This document shows, piece by piece, positions 10,900 through 23,964 of a stretch of DNA of 64,000 nucleotides. Both the position numbers and the translations under genes were made by a program. Source of the stretch: Chaunax sp. Z400 (taxonomy: Eukaryota > Chordata > Actinopteri > Lophiiformes > Chaunacidae); assembly GCA_037577475.1 (NCBI GenBank), contig CM075189.1, positions 18,577,839 through 18,641,838 on the forward strand, in the 5' to 3' direction. A model generated the notes under the pieces. It had not been told where the DNA came from, ran no database searches, and saw only the letters and a list, made by a program, of their open reading frames with translations. Numbering within the stretch: the first letter of the stretch is position 1; the number at the start of each line of letters is the position of its first letter.

Positions 10900-13579
10900 T
10901 CCTGAAAATCAAACACTGAAAATTAGCGGGGCAGCATTTGCAGATCTCTGCACTGGCAGAAGTGGAGCAAAAGATAGTAAATATACAGCCAATTGAGAGG
11001 CCCTTCTCAAAACTGATGACTTGTATTTCCAGCTCTTGGTCCAAACCGTTATGACGTTCACCTTTTAACATCTATGTACATAAATACAGATGTCTCCATT
11101 TTTATAGATCTATTTAGGTATTTACAGATTCGTCCCACATTTACATCTCAAAACATTTCCAAATCTTAATGTGGATTTTGAACTTTTTTTTCTACATGTA
11201 ATCTAATTACAGACACAGATTCTGAATACACATTTGCAGATTACTGTACACATACATAAATACATTTAGAGATTACTTAAAACAGATCAACACAGATTGA
11301 AATACAGTTACACAATTGGCCCCGTGGTCATTTATACCTGTAGTTAAATAGACTTATTAATAACTTATTAATCCTAAAAGAAAATTGCACTTGTAGTTAC
11401 GGCAGCTACTTCATATAAATCACAAACAGAAATGAGGTAGGTTAGAAACAAGTGAGCAATTTATGAGAGTTATTAAAAGAAAAAGCAACAAGTCCTCACA
11501 TTTGTGAAGCTGCAGCTTCATGAGCTGTTGAAAATATTAAAATGTTAAGAATATTTTCATTGGTATGTAGAGCAAAAAGTCATATTGGACCCATGTGCTA
11601 AATGTGCTGCACCCTGTACATAATTGTACTAATTAGTCACAGAAATATTACAAAGTAAGACAATGAACGGCACATAAAAATAATACAAATGGCACTTAAT
11701 GAATAAATGATTATAAATTCAAATAGAAACTAAGACAGATGGTAGACAGTGGAACATTGATCATAGTAATTGCCAGAGAAGATGAATAGAAATGGGGGAT
11801 CAATTAATAGAGAAATGTTTCATATTTTTTTCTCATTCATGGTATTTTAATTGATTTCCACTTAACTGATAACATTTCCTGAAAGAGCACAAAAGGAATC
11901 CATGCTGATAATATACTTATATCTATGGAGGAAATAAAACATGAACTATTGGCTGCCTTGGTTTCAGTATCATAAAAATCAGAGAGCATTCACACTTGCT
12001 ATTCCACACATTTCATCTAGATGTACTTTGCTGCCTTTACTGTTGAAAAAACGCCTATCTTCATAGTAAAACTGTTTCACCTGTTTCACACAGACAGCAC
12101 CAAAAAAGAAATCAGTATGCCACAGGTGGCAGCTGGAGCTAAGGGGGCGGCATCAACTCCTCTCCTTCAACTTTGGCCCCTTTTCTACAGCAGGCAGCTG
12201 AAGCAGCGAGCGATAGCAGACTCCACAGGTTGAGCACAAGGGTTAAGATGTCGGAAGCACTGGGCTCTTCTGGTTTAGAGGCGTAGGTCTGCGCAAGCAA
12301 TGTGAAATTGGCTGTGAGTTCAAAGAGAATTGGTGAGAGCGGGGAGTTGAGTTGAAACCTGTTATTTCTCTCTCTCTCTCCGTTTGATTCAGACTCTCTG
12401 TAGCCTTTTCTAATGATGACTTTATCTGCCTCCCACTGGAAGGCAGCGGAGCACTGGCATTGGGTCCTGCAGCAGTAGGGTATCAACAATGCAACTCGTG
12501 CTCTTCTTTGTCTCTGCCTCTCATGTCAGCCCTAATGTATTTAGCCTTGAATGCGCCCAAGTGAAATGATTTAAGGATTTTCAGAATCCAAAAATTTGCT
12601 TTCATATACGACATGATTATCATCAAAGAGTTTTTTTTTCTTCTTCCTGCAAACTTGTCAAATGAATACAGATATGAATGTCAGACATTTGGGGAATAGC
12701 AGATGGACTAAATCTAAGTATAGTAATGAGCAGAATAAGATATATGTGCATACCTGTGATGGGAGTTTATATTACAAGAATTACCTGACAAATGACAATC
12801 TCATTGATCTTCTTCAGGTTCTGTTCAAGTTATTTATTTATTTATTTTTTGGGTAAATTTCAGCACAATTACATGAGCCCAGTATCCGACCAATAGACTG
12901 TCGAATCAAACTGCCCCTCCAATCTGTGCACCTGGGCAAGAAGTAAACTATGTTGTACTGAGAGATAACAATTTGAAACAGCTTTGAAAGCATGCAACGG
13001 CTGCAATAATAGAAAGAGTGCATAAGTCACATTTTTGTCAGTGTTGTAGAAAGTAGTCTGTATATTATGATGGCAAGAAAGAAAGAATTATTTTTTCTAA
13101 AAAAAAGTCAGGGGAACTCATCAAAGATCTGAGCGGCAAACAGCCAAAGGTCAGAAAATGATGACATTAAGGTTTTTGACTTACTACAAATATATTCCTA
13201 CATACTTAAAATATGTACGATCTCATTCCGTCATTTGCAGTAATTGACAGTAAAAATGACTGATATCAGCCTGATGCACTCATTGACAGCAGTACTGACA
13301 GTAAAGTGATGTGACTATCTGGTGCTAAGATGACAGTGTGTTTAGAAGTGTTTTCTTCTACAGATCAAACAGACTTTCAAAATGTAAAATTAAACTATAC
13401 ATATGAAATCAAGTTTGATCACTTACCCTCTTACTTGCAAAAAACGTCAGTCACGTTTAATTCGAATACAACAATCCATCAGTAGCAATCAGTCAGGACT
13501 GCAGTTTGATCTGGCGTCCGTAGTGAAATAAAGAGGTAAAAACTCTTTACTAGTACTGCAACACTTGCAGTATCAGGAA
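10900..13579. other. Non-coding sequence, no gene recognised
   Basis: AT-rich. Between 11085 and 11330 the words ACAGAT and TACATA recur irregularly, which may be a decayed repeat. Around 12120-12490 the sequence becomes less AT-rich, with a TC run at about 12368-12381 and a 116-codon minus-strand frame of no known family. I see no promoter or splice structure that would make it a gene. Confidence 0.5.
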
Positions 13580-13599
13580 CAACTTTATTACTAGACCAC

Positions 13600-13626
13600 T
13601 GCATTTTGGCTTGTGGCCTTCATCAG

Positions 13627-13663
<37 letters not shown>

Positions 13664-13993
13664 TAGCTGAAAGCTTTGCCTTTAACTTCAGGTGTCATAA
13701 TGTCTCGTAGCCACAATAAAAAGGAGGACAAATGTCCAACAACTCCCACAATAATTCATATTAGCATGCAGCATTCGGTCCAACACACACACATGGTTCA
13801 AGCATCAGAATTCTGCATGAATAGATCAATCAACAGCAGGTATTGAGAGTCTGTCTTTACCTTTAAAACATCTTCCTCCTGGTTTTACGTCTGGCAAAGA
13901 CCTTGATGGGAGCGGTAAATGCAGGGGCTACAGTGTCACCTTCCAATGGTATGTTAAGTCCAGCAAGATTCTGTTTAATTTAACAAGTTTAGA
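13600..13993 (-). repeat. Unnamed dispersed repeat, copy A
   Basis: The block 13661-13993 aligns over about 330 bases, in the same orientation, with 18089-18402. The best-preserved part is at the right end, with CAATGGTATGTTAAGTCCAGC against CAATGGCATGTTAAGTCCAGC. On the minus strand a 34-codon open stretch reads LAGLNIPLEGDTVAPAFTAP and continues into a basic tail, RRKTRRKMF, before a stop. Copy B encodes a similar MAGLNMPLDSDIGAHEFT. Just beyond the left edge (13600-13627) is a GGCTTGTGGCCTTCATCAGG motif often seen in non-coding parts of vertebrate retroelements. The family is not identified. A retroelement 3' end is my preferred reading. Confidence 0.55.
13628..13660. repeat. (CA)n microsatellite
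   Basis: About 16 uninterrupted CA units at the left edge of dispersed repeat copy A. Copy B also has a short ACACAC run at the matching position (18080-18088). Confidence 0.95.
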
Positions 13994-15495
13994 TCATTAC
14001 AATATTGGACAAAACACAAGAAATTCAATGATAATTATTATGAGATTCTATAAAAAAAAAGAATTATACCAAATGTAAACCTATCACCCATTGTTTTGTT
14101 ATTTTTGGTGCTTTTTCTCTATTGAATTTCAAACTCCCCCTATATTAGTGCTAAAACCACATCCATTATGCCACAATTCTGCATTAGCAGCTAATTTACT
14201 TATAATAGCAGATTTTCAGTGTTAGTGGGTGTAGGGTGAATTCATTCACAAACACTTGACTTCATGAAGTGGTTAAACATAATTACCAAACATAATCTGG
14301 CAGCATTACATTTCCCCAAAAACATATTTTGTTTATAAAAAGTACATGTGTATAAGCAAAATGCATTGTTTAATTAAAAAAATAATAATAATAATAATGA
14401 AAAAGCACATATTGTCACACGTAAGTTGTACAAGTGGTAAAATGTAATGAACTGTATGTGACCCGAGTGTCCTTTTATAATGGAAATGAAACCTGGGTAT
14501 GTCTCTGTATATGTAAACCTTGTTCCTTTTATTAGCTAAGGAAAGATTTAGGCCATTCTTACAAGTAACTTAATTCACAAAATGCTTGCGGGTCTAAATT
14601 TAGTTGAATCCCAATTAAAATCCCAGCATGAAAACTGTCTTTAACAAGTAAAGCTTATAGAAATGTCCTCATTCCCTTCACCCTTTCTAATTTACTCCAG
14701 ATTTTTAATTTAAAAGAGGCCACAAATAGAAACAGAATTAATTGTATGGCTGAGAACACATAGACCTGCAATACCATACATGTTTGATTCCTCTGTAAGC
14801 CTTCTCAAATGACCTTGCCAGGCTTACAAGCAACAACAGCAGCAGGTTCTGGTCTTGAGATCTCAGACCTTACAAAAAAAAACTCCTTGTGTTCTCTTTT
14901 CTACTGTGACCATAACTCTTTTGGTTCAGCAAACCACAGTCCTTTCAAAGGTTGTACTTGTTTAAGACCTCCGACTTGGGCAGTGACCGGTCGGTTGGGT
15001 GAAATGTGTACTCATTTTACTCTATGCTCCTGACTTGCTTTATGATCGATGGAAGAAAAAAAGAAAAAAAGGCAACAACAAAAACAGAAAGCTATATGTC
15101 AGTGGAACCCTGAAGAGCAGATACTTCCTGATTCAGTGGCAAAATATGCTAAAAAGGTACAAAAATCCATTCAAACTCCATGTACGTGACATTATCTCTT
15201 TTCTTGATCTCTCAAGTGTTGCAACAAACTATCAGCTAAGTATTTTAAAGAATTCGAGCATGAATATGAATGAATGAACTGCACAGAGCAAGAGTTGTCA
15301 CTGATCTCATTAAGTGACACGTGCAGATTTAGACGATTCAAGCTTCTGCACCTTCTAGAGACGCTGAGCTGCATGGTTCTAAAACCATTTTCTTCACTTT
15401 TTTTTGGCGAATGTTGTTTTGCTGTGAAGCTCCAGAAATGTTTTGTCGAATAAGAAAACTGAATCACCACCATGCCATGTGGTGAGTAGGGGATG
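13994..15495. other. Non-coding sequence, (AAT)n run
   Basis: AT-rich, with an AAT microsatellite at 14380-14398 and an A-rich stretch near 15052-15085. No exon or mobile-element boundary is recognised. Confidence 0.55.
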
Positions 15496-15722
15496 AATTT
15501 CGAATTTCTGACTTGATGATTTTTGGGCACTCTTCCTACCAAGATGCCAAATACATTTCTGGTATCATTAATATATAAAAAGGACAGGAAGGTTAAGTTA
15601 TTGAGGATATGTACACTCTAACCTTCTTCTGCGTTCACTATGCATGTGCAGAATTTTGAATGGATATTGAATTTCTGACTTTTCATTTGTGGGCGAACTC
15701 TTCCTTTAAGAAGCCAAGATGA
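15496..15722. repeat. Direct repeat of a teleost MITE-like end
   Basis: Two segments share sequence: 15496-15548 (CGAATTTCTGACTT...GGGCACTCTTCCT) and 15660-15722 (TGAATTTCTGACTT...GGGCGAACTCTTCCT). Both resemble the common fish repeat end with a GAATTTTCATTT...GGGTGAACTATTCCTTTAAG-like pattern. The upstream ATGCCATGTGGTGAGTAGG (about 15472) also fits that family. Both are strongly diverged, so no boundaries or target duplications are claimed. Confidence 0.45.
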
Positions 15723-18088
15723 CCTTTGAAACAGTTTTTAAGTTGCTGTAATTACCAGTTAATTAAGCCTGGAAATAAGTTGCTCTAGTTTCGAATGAAT
15801 TTTTGCTCAGAACGAGAGCTGATTTAGTTCCTCGCCATTTACTTTGGGATCTGCTGGAATAAGACGCCTGAACTTTCACTAAACAAGATGGTTTGCATAC
15901 CACTCAAATTATAACCACTGGACGTCTGGTAGCACTTTGTTCTAAGGGTTTGTTTTAAGCGTATTAAAATATTAAATGCAAAACATTATTATATATAACA
16001 CCACACTCATTACACATTGTTTGTAGCTTCATTTGCAATCATTATTATTAGCTAACAGTAGTTAAACTTATTCTGTTACCAGATACAGTATCACAAGGTT
16101 GTTGGGTCTTTCCATGTATGGCTTTAGTTCTAGACCTTATTTTTTAGAGATCCTTATATTTTATTGAGCAGGGCATAGCTCTTAGCAGAAAAAAAACTGA
16201 CAGGCAGCTTTTTCTCCTCCTCAGCTGCAACAAGCTATGTGACTGCAGGTGAGCTATGGCCTAACCAAGCAAATTGACTGCATGTGAGGCATGAGGTGGA
16301 GGAATAACACTAATATCTGCAGGTAAGAATGCACAACCCTGTTGCACAAACTGGTGTAACTGAGGGTATTTTGAGCTTGGGCTGTGCTAGTCTGGGTCTC
16401 AGCACAGAGAAACATTGTCCCAGTCAGAATTTTCTTGTTTTGACAACATACTGTAGACGCTTTCATGGCTTTTTGTTCTTCTCACAGGCACAAAAATATT
16501 GGATGATGAGAGTAATAAATTGGTAGTTTTTGCAGTTTGCCTTTGCATCCAACACAAACAAAGCAGTGTCACAATAATCAGTAGAGGCAAAGAGCTAGGT
16601 AGAAAATACATTATTTTACCCCTGAACAATGCATTGCCACTATTAAGCTCTTGTGCAGCATATGCACCGGCAGTTAGTCCTCAGAGGCAATGATAATTAT
16701 TTCAAGGTTTTACATGTGATAATGTGACAATACATTATAGCTTCCTTTTTTATAATAAATATACAGTTAATTATATTGCCCTTGACACAAGCCATACCTA
16801 CATCATTTCCCCATAGTGCTGTAAGCCAAACCATTGTAAATCGCCATCACAGTACAGAACAGAACACTCCACAATATGTATACCTTTCTTTAAGGTAAAT
16901 ATATCTAAAGCATTGCAACCCCCCATGGCAACATATAGCACAATGGTGTACAGTGCAGTACTTTATATACTGCTGTTTGATGGAGATGTGCCCTGGGGAA
17001 GTGGACTGTATTTCAGGCTCCACTGCAATGTGCTTCCAGCGATGAACCAAGCAGAACATGTGTGGTGTATGAACATGTTTGTGTATTTGATTTTTCTTTG
17101 TGTTGTGCTAGGCTTTCACTCCACGTCACCCCGATGGCCTCTCCCACATCCAGGGAAGAAGCCACTCTACCAAGCTAGTCCACGCCAACAGAGGTGCATA
17201 CATGTCGCATTAATTATTGTTGCTTCCAAGACAGATCGAACAATTACCACGTGAGGGCAACTCCCACAGTTAACAGACAACAATGGTAGAATTCTATATA
17301 TGCAGAGAAAGTGGGTGGGTGCTGTGGTTGGGTTGGAGGTGGAGATGGCTGCCATCCATGTGTTATTTTCTGAGGCGGTTGGTGAAAATGCGGCCTGGTG
17401 ATGGAGAGAGGAGAGTGGATATGTTGCTTTGAAGCAGAGCAGTACAGCTGTCAGAGTCATCAATGGAATGTTCCTATCCACAGAGAGCTGTTTATCAAAG
17501 CAGCTGCCTATCAGGCAACTCCTGGTTTGCCCATTCTAATCTGGACTTCATAACTGCTAGAAACGTGTATGGAGCAAATTCTGTTCAATATGTTTGGCAT
17601 GGGCTTTTCCATCCCTCTCCTAATCCGATTCTAGTGGAGGTGCAGGTAAACTTTGAATGCGACAAGATTGCAATGCTCCAGTCTGTGCAGACGGTGGCAG
17701 GTGTGTGTGCCAGTGAGGGAAGAAGAGGAAGGACAAAGTTGTGCAAAAAGAGAGTTCAGATCTCCTATCTTACCTACAACACAAAGGAGGGTATGTCTTG
17801 GAGTTGTTTCTAACTTTACAACATTACCTCACGCAGACACCAGCAGGAATCTGTCATTATGCTGTATGTGCCAGTCCAATTCTGGCTCAGCAATCATAAG
17901 GCATTGTGGGCTTGCAAAGTTTTTTTTCCCTTCCACCCACAAAGCATTTTCCCAGAAGACGATGTCTGAGTCAATGCTGTTACTACCTCCGCTGCCATCT
18001 TAGAAGCGGAGCAATACAGACCCCCCATTATGCTTTTGTAGCGTTTATCCAGGATGGTGGAATAAAGGCACAATCCATACACACACAC
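15723..18088. other. Non-coding sequence, no gene recognised
   Basis: Unique sequence with overlapping open frames of 100-116 codons at 16913-17254 (+), 17167-17481 (-) and 17463-17813 (+). The density of frames at 16.9-18.0 kb is a little high, and the sequence is less AT-rich there. No protein family is recognised, the frames conflict with each other, and no splice pattern joins them. An old decayed element is possible. Confidence 0.45.
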
Positions 18089-18402
18089 TGAGAGGTGCAA
18101 GCCAGCCCTTTTTCCTTATAAATTGAATTATCATAATGTCAAATAACCACAATAGATAGGAGGAACAACTTTTAAGAACAAAACTCATGCAACACCTGCA
18201 AGTGACATTTGTATGCATCCTCCAACACTCACACGTGGGGCAAGCATAATAACGTGACATGAATCAATCAATAACCACAGGTATATCCTGGCTTTGTGTG
18301 GTAAAGTCTTTGATTTGAACTGTAAATTCATGGGCTCCAATGTCACTGTCCAATGGCATGTTAAGTCCAGCATGATTCCATTTAATTTAACTTGTTTTGA
18401 AC
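18080..18402 (-). repeat. Unnamed dispersed repeat, copy B
   Basis: This is the partner of copy A at 13.6-14.0 kb, in the same orientation. Shared islands include TCCAACACTCACACGTGGGGCAAGCAT against TCCAACACACACACATGGTTCAAGCAT (shown in part), AATCAATCAATAACCACAGGTAT, GGTAAAGTCTTTGAT, and the right-hand end to AACTTGTTT. On the minus strand the frame homologous to copy A's basic-tailed end stays open for about 37 codons but lacks the basic tail. The similarity stops near 18402, matching the stop near 13993 in copy A, so this is probably a true element edge. Confidence 0.55.
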
Positions 18403-19074
18403 CAACATACTAACCCCTGCTGACTGTGCAAGCTGTTTGGTTAAAAACTCGGCTCCCTTCTTTCACACAGAATGAGACAACATAAAGATAAAAATAGAGT
18501 GACATTAAAAGAGTTAAGGCAAAAAAAAAAATAGAAGCACATCAAAATACATCCATAACAACTACACCGTACTGCCACTTTCTGCTTTGGAGCAGAGATA
18601 CTAAACAGGAGTACGGGCAGATGTCTCACTCTTCTCTACATCCAGACACCACAAATGGACAAAAATGGACAAATGAAGTACTGTAGTCCTTTTTTTCATG
18701 TGATTTTTATTTTATTTTGTCCCCCAAGCCTCATGGGCACCTTCACATCATTGGGCTTGTGTATTAAAACAGGGGTGATGCTGACTTCTCAGACAGGGGC
18801 CCAATTTTCAGAGCAGTCCCAGCAGTACTGGGTACTGGGACTTTCTTCAGTCCTTTAGCATGATACGATATATAAACAGAAATCAAGTGCATATGTAAAA
18901 TCTTTCTTTTAAGGTTCTTGTCAGTTGGAAATGGAAACATTCATTCCACCCACTCATTTAAAAAACCTCACCAGTTACTGGCTACAAACGAGAAGTTTCT
19001 TTTGTTTACCTCTGTTGAAAACAAAAGATTACTTCAAGAATTTCAATCTGGCCACATTAACATAGTAAATTGCA
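18403..19074. other. Non-coding sequence, no gene recognised
   Basis: AT-rich sequence between repeat copy B and the Tc1-like element, with an A-run at about 18520-18531. Nothing is recognised. Confidence 0.55.
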
Positions 19075-20328
19075 TACACAATTTGGACAAAAAGTATTGG
19101 GATACCTGGCCCTTACACCTACAGGAACTTATATGACATCCCATTCTAAATTCATAGGCATTAATACGAAGTCGGTCCCCCCTTTTGCAGCTATAAAAGC
19201 TTCCACTCCTCTGGGAAGGCTGATTGGGAGGATGATGGAGTGTGTCTGTGGGAATTTGTGACCATTCATCCAGACGAGCATTTGTGAGGTCAGGTATTGA
19301 TGTTGTTTGAGAAGGCCTGGCTCACATTCTCCATTCCAGTCCGTCCAAAAGGTGTTCGATGGGGTTGAGGTCATGGCAGTGCAGGCCAGTCAAGATCTTC
19401 CACACCAAACTCACCAAAACATGTCTTTATGGATGTTGCTTTTGGGCGCTGGGGCACAGTCATGCTGGAACAGAGAAGAGCCATGCACAAACTGGTCGCA
19501 CCAAGTTGGAAGCATAGAATTGTCTGTAACGTCTTGTTATGCTGAAGCATTAAGATGTCTCTTTACTGGAACTAAGGAGCCCAGACCAACCCCTGAAAAA
19601 TAACCCCATACTATTATCCCTCCTCCACGAAACTATACGGTTGGCACAATACAGTCAGGCAGGTTACGCTCTCCTGGCATTCGCCAAACCCAGACTCATC
19701 CAACCGACTGCCAGACACAGAAGCGTGATCCGTCACTCCACAGTACACGTTTCCATTGCTCCAGAGTCCAGTGGCGGCGTTCTTTACACCACTCCATCCG
19801 ACGCTTGGCATTGTGCTTGGTGATGTAGGGCTTACATGCAGCTGCTCAGCCATGGAAACCCATTCCATGAAGCTCCCAGCACAGAGTCTTTTGTGGATGT
19901 TAATGCCAGAGGAAGTTTGTAACTCTGCAGCTACTGGGTCAACAGAGAGTTGGCGATTTTTATGCACTATGCGCCTCAGCACTCTGTCACCCCACACTGT
20001 GACTTTACATGGTCTGCCACTTCATGGCTGAGTTACTGTTGTTCCTAAATGCTTCCAGTTTTCAATAATACCACTTACAGTTGACCGTGGAATACCTAGC
20101 AGGGAAGAAATTTCACAAACTGACTTATTGCAAAGGTGGCGTCCTATGACTGAACCATGCTTGACTTCACTGAGCTTTTCAGAACAACCCATTCTTACAC
20201 AAATGTTTGTAAATGCAGACTGCATGGCTAGGGGCTGGATTTAATACACCTGTGGCAATGGGTCTGAATGAAACACCTGAATTGGATGATTCAGACGTGT
20301 GTCCCAATACTCTTTTCCATATAGTGTA
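19075..20328 (-). mobile_element. Tc1-like DNA transposon, near full length, dead
   Basis: The element runs 19077-20326 (about 1.25 kb, the usual Tc1-like size) between TA dinucleotides at 19075-19076 and 20327-20328. These are the expected Tc1/mariner target duplication. Terminal inverted repeats are visible as AAAAAGTATTGGGATAC on the left and, inverted, AAAGAGTATTGGGACAC on the right. It encodes a transposase on the minus strand that is broken (see the pseudogene entry). It shares its ends and coding sequence with the shorter copy at 23965-24416. Divergence between the two ends indicates an old, immobile copy. Confidence 0.9.
19140..20225 (-). pseudogene. Tc1-like transposase pseudogene (DDE family)
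   Basis: In an intact protein of about 340 residues this would be the enzyme that cuts and pastes the element. An N-terminal paired-like helix-turn-helix is clear: GSVIGRHLCNKSVCEISSLL followed by GIPRSTVSGIIENWK, from the ATG at 20225. The frame then hits a TGA after TVTQP, where related proteins usually have Arg before SGRP. It continues as SGRPCKVTVWGDRVLRRIVH and then shifts near 19.88 kb. Later frames show RRHWTLEQWKRVLWSDGSRF (first Asp kept, the following Glu changed to Gly), QHDCAP (second Asp) and DLNPIEHL (Glu). With several shifts and stops it cannot make an active enzyme. Confidence 0.88.
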
Positions 20329-23300
20329 TGTGTATGACAGGCATAAGCAACAGTAGCTCAGGTTAGGGGGTCTTTTGTGGCTGGCTTGCTTCCTGTTAGT
20401 TATTAGAATTGCTGTTCATACCATGGATATTTAAAGAAACCATGCACAATTTCACACACTATATTGTTGATATATATAAATATTCATTCATTTAGGCTGT
20501 ATTTACTTTAGGTAACATTATTTACCATGTTCTTTGCTAATATGTTCCTCAGGAAGCTGCAATGCCTTCTAAGAAAGCTCACTGGGGATCTCTATGACCC
20601 AGTAACTCCCTCCATGATTTATTCTTTTTAGTGATGTCGCTGTAAACAAGCAGGGACACATTGTATTCTTCAGGGGAAGCAACTGTGACTACAATGAGCA
20701 TTTCTCACATTTTTAAATTCATAGGAACAGTGTGGCAAAAAAATAAATAAGAATTGTAGTGGAAGAACAAAAGGTGAGCACATCTGCCCTTCACTGGCCG
20801 TTGTTCAATTTCTTTCTTTGCTTCATTTGCATAAAGTTGAACTCAACTTCCCTCTGTCGACAAGTCACTGAGAAGTCTCTGCCCATTGTGTCTCTGTTGC
20901 TCCCTGTCCTACAGGACTCATTTATAATGACTACATAACACTATGTACTGTATGTGTCTCTGGTTGTCAGCACAAAGTGAGATATACTTGATCTATAACG
21001 ATGAAATGTTGTTCGACTCATAGAGTAAATATTTCCCTGTTTGTTCTACATTACTATAATCAACTATAATGACGGATACAATAAACAGTAGGTGAATTGC
21101 TCTTTTTCTACTTCTTGTGTTTTTGTTCCATTTATGTCCCTTGCAAATAAAAGTGTCACCTGTGTCTCACGTGGTGGGTGTAATTACATGGGGGAAAAAT
21201 GATCATTTCTGTTGTCTCTCAACACTTTGGTAAGTATGGACCTATAAAAGAAATTTCAGTAAGAATTTGGACCAGGCTTGCAGTTGTTAATAATTCAGCT
21301 CAGAGCTGGAGGCTTTCATTGAGGTGAACTATGCAGCAGTCTTGTTAAACATTCATGTTCTCAGCTATGCCTCGCCCCTGGAAGGCATTTGACTGCTAGA
21401 GTGATAGCGCAAAAGGTAAAGGCTTCTCATAGATATTAATATCAATTTGATGTCTCTGGTGTCAGATCTGCCCTGTACCCAACAGTAGCTGTGCTACTCA
21501 GGGCCACCGTTGTTTCTTTCGCTCCCCGTTGCAAAGATTGTCTGTGTCTGCTTGGAGGCTGAATACATTTGTTTGTGTTTTATGTTGTTAGTATACAGTA
21601 ATGCCCATGTGTCCTGTTAATTTTCTTGGAATGTAGGTGTAAGAACCGGGTGTATCTGCCAAATGACTACAAATCAAACAAATAAAATACCCCAGCATAG
21701 GAAATAATAACAAGGTATGACACCACAAGCTAGGCTAAAATGCACAACATCATTAGTACATAATCTCCTCACTCTTGTGTGGTGAATAGACAGGAATGGG
21801 GAATAGAGAAGTTTAGCTTTCATTGTGGTCAACAATGAGGAGTCAGTGGGGTGGCAATACAGACACTGCTTGACTGGAATAAATTTAGTCTGTGCAGTCA
21901 CAAGTAGCAGCTGGTACTCTCGATTTCAAGGTGAAGTGTTTGTCAAAAGGTTTGTTTCTGTGGCACTGAACAAAAACAAGAGCAACTAAAACAATTTTAA
22001 AAAATAATTCATTAGACTTTTGCTTAGGTAGAATTCTGTTCATGTGTTAAAGTATGGGTACACCAATATCAATTATGGATGCAATTAATATGGATTGAAG
22101 ACAATACTTGTTTCTCATACTTTCAAAGATATAGAGCAGCATTGTTGAGCTGTGTCTGCTTTACTGCAACCCAGAATGTGCCCATCAATCATGCTCGGAG
22201 TACAACAACACAAATTAGTTCCTTTTGGGTGGCAGTGATTTATTAGAATGGCAAGTGGATATGCAAGACTAAATTGTTTTTTTCTGCATTTTCACAATTC
22301 ATTTAATAATCCAAACAAATTTTCTGGCAGGTCAGTGTTGTGATCAGGGTTTTAGTTTTTCAAAGTCAAAGCTGATGTTATTGTTTGTTTTTTGTACTGT
22401 CTGACTAAGGAACAGACATTGTGGCAACAGGTAACAGCTGGTAAGTGATGCAGGTAATTTGACACAGTCCTCTTTAAATCACCTTTTCATCCATACTGAA
22501 ATACGTTCATTTCCAAATAAACAGTTCATAGACAACTAATTACAGTTCAGAACCACAAGTATGTCTGCACACCAACAGGTAGTGACCCAAATTTGTTTTA
22601 TTGTCACGCATAGATTAGATACGTTGATAACACATTGTACGGTGTCTGCTCCAAAATTAAACATATATTAAGAATGTATGAAAGATAAAAAGCATCTGTT
22701 TACACATTTCCAGTACACAAACATAATATCACCATTTGCAAAAATAATGGTCACTTGTAAAAACAAACAAATAAATAAATAAATAAAGGCATTTGTCTCC
22801 TGGAATAACCTGGGGCCTGTTCCGTAGCTCCCTGCAGTTAAATGATGACAGTAGTAGTTATCTTTTACTGGCAGTTTATTGCCTTTTCACAATAACATAA
22901 GCCATGAAAATTAAAATAATACTATAATAAAATGAAATGAATACAAAATTAAAATGAAATACATGGCAAACAAACTCAAAATGCATAACACAAATACATA
23001 AACACATCTCACTGGCAGCCTAACCAAAGGGAGTAAACAAACATTGACTTGAAGTTTCTTGTTGTATAATTTCTTGTAAAGTTAACTCTTAACATAAGTT
23101 TCCTAGCTGCAACGTTTGTGTCCCACTAAATGTCTCCCCCCTTGCAACACATAACAGTACCTTCAGTCTATCTTACAGAGGGTGAATAGGAAAAATTACC
23201 ATTATGAAATAAATTAGTCTAGAATAAATAAAATTATGTAATTGTGCAAATCTTCACAACAAATGAATACACAAACTGTATGATGGATACAAAGGCCGCT

Positions 23301-23964
23301 AAGAAAAGTGCTGATTCAGAAAAACACCTGACTGGAATCAGCCAAACAAATCAGTCAGGGCCAAAGCGTTTCCATGAAGGTCAGCTCAAACTCATCCAAC
23401 CAGATTAATTCTAGACAGGTTCAGATAGTCAAGATAAGTGTGTGTGCATGCTATTCTCCAGCAGAGCGAGAGGTCAAACATACTGTACAACTGTACTTAT
23501 AGAGCAAATGGATCCATCGTAGCAAACAACAATGACAAAAAGAGCAGTGATTCACACCACTGAGCAGAGCTGACTATCAGAAACATATGAAGGATTAAAT
23601 GTGTAGTACCTGAAAAGGCATATGGATTTAGATACTACATTTTTACAAGTTTGATATCACATCCAATATAATCAAACACATATGTAGGTCTATATGTTTT
23701 CATTTATCATTGTGTAATAGATTTTATTTATTATTCATTTAGGTTGATTTTCTCTAAACTTCATTTTTTAACTGATTGTGATTAATAATGTCAGACAATA
23801 TTGCAGCACACCAGAGAGTTGGCAGTAAAATCCTCTCCTTTCTATTGGGTCAGTGTTAGACGAAATCTGAGTAGACAACAATTGAGGCTTAGCCTGACAA
23901 GTAGCCTGCCCCAGACCAGGCTAGTTTCCCAGCATGCATTTCCATAGTGACTGAGTTTAAACTA
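20329..23964. other. Non-coding sequence, no gene recognised
   Basis: About 3.6 kb of AT-rich sequence with an AAAT microsatellite at 22767-22788. Open frames are short (the longest is 75 codons, at 21674-21901 on the minus strand) and unrecognised. The stretch just left of the second Tc1-like copy (about 23885-23962) looks like an older fish repeat, as does the sequence at 24420-24530 beyond it. That copy may therefore have inserted into an earlier repeat. Confidence 0.5.
22767..22788. repeat. (AAAT)n microsatellite
   Basis: Five or so AAAT units following AAAC units. Confidence 0.9.

Noticed and set aside
16913..17813. Three overlapping frames of 104-116 codons on both strands
   Set aside because: They conflict with each other, match no family I know, and no consistent splice or start pattern joins them.
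19140..20225. Intact Tc1-like transposase gene
   Set aside because: An early TGA after TVTQP, a frame change near 19.88 kb, a lost Glu after the first catalytic Asp and further shifts rule out a functional product.
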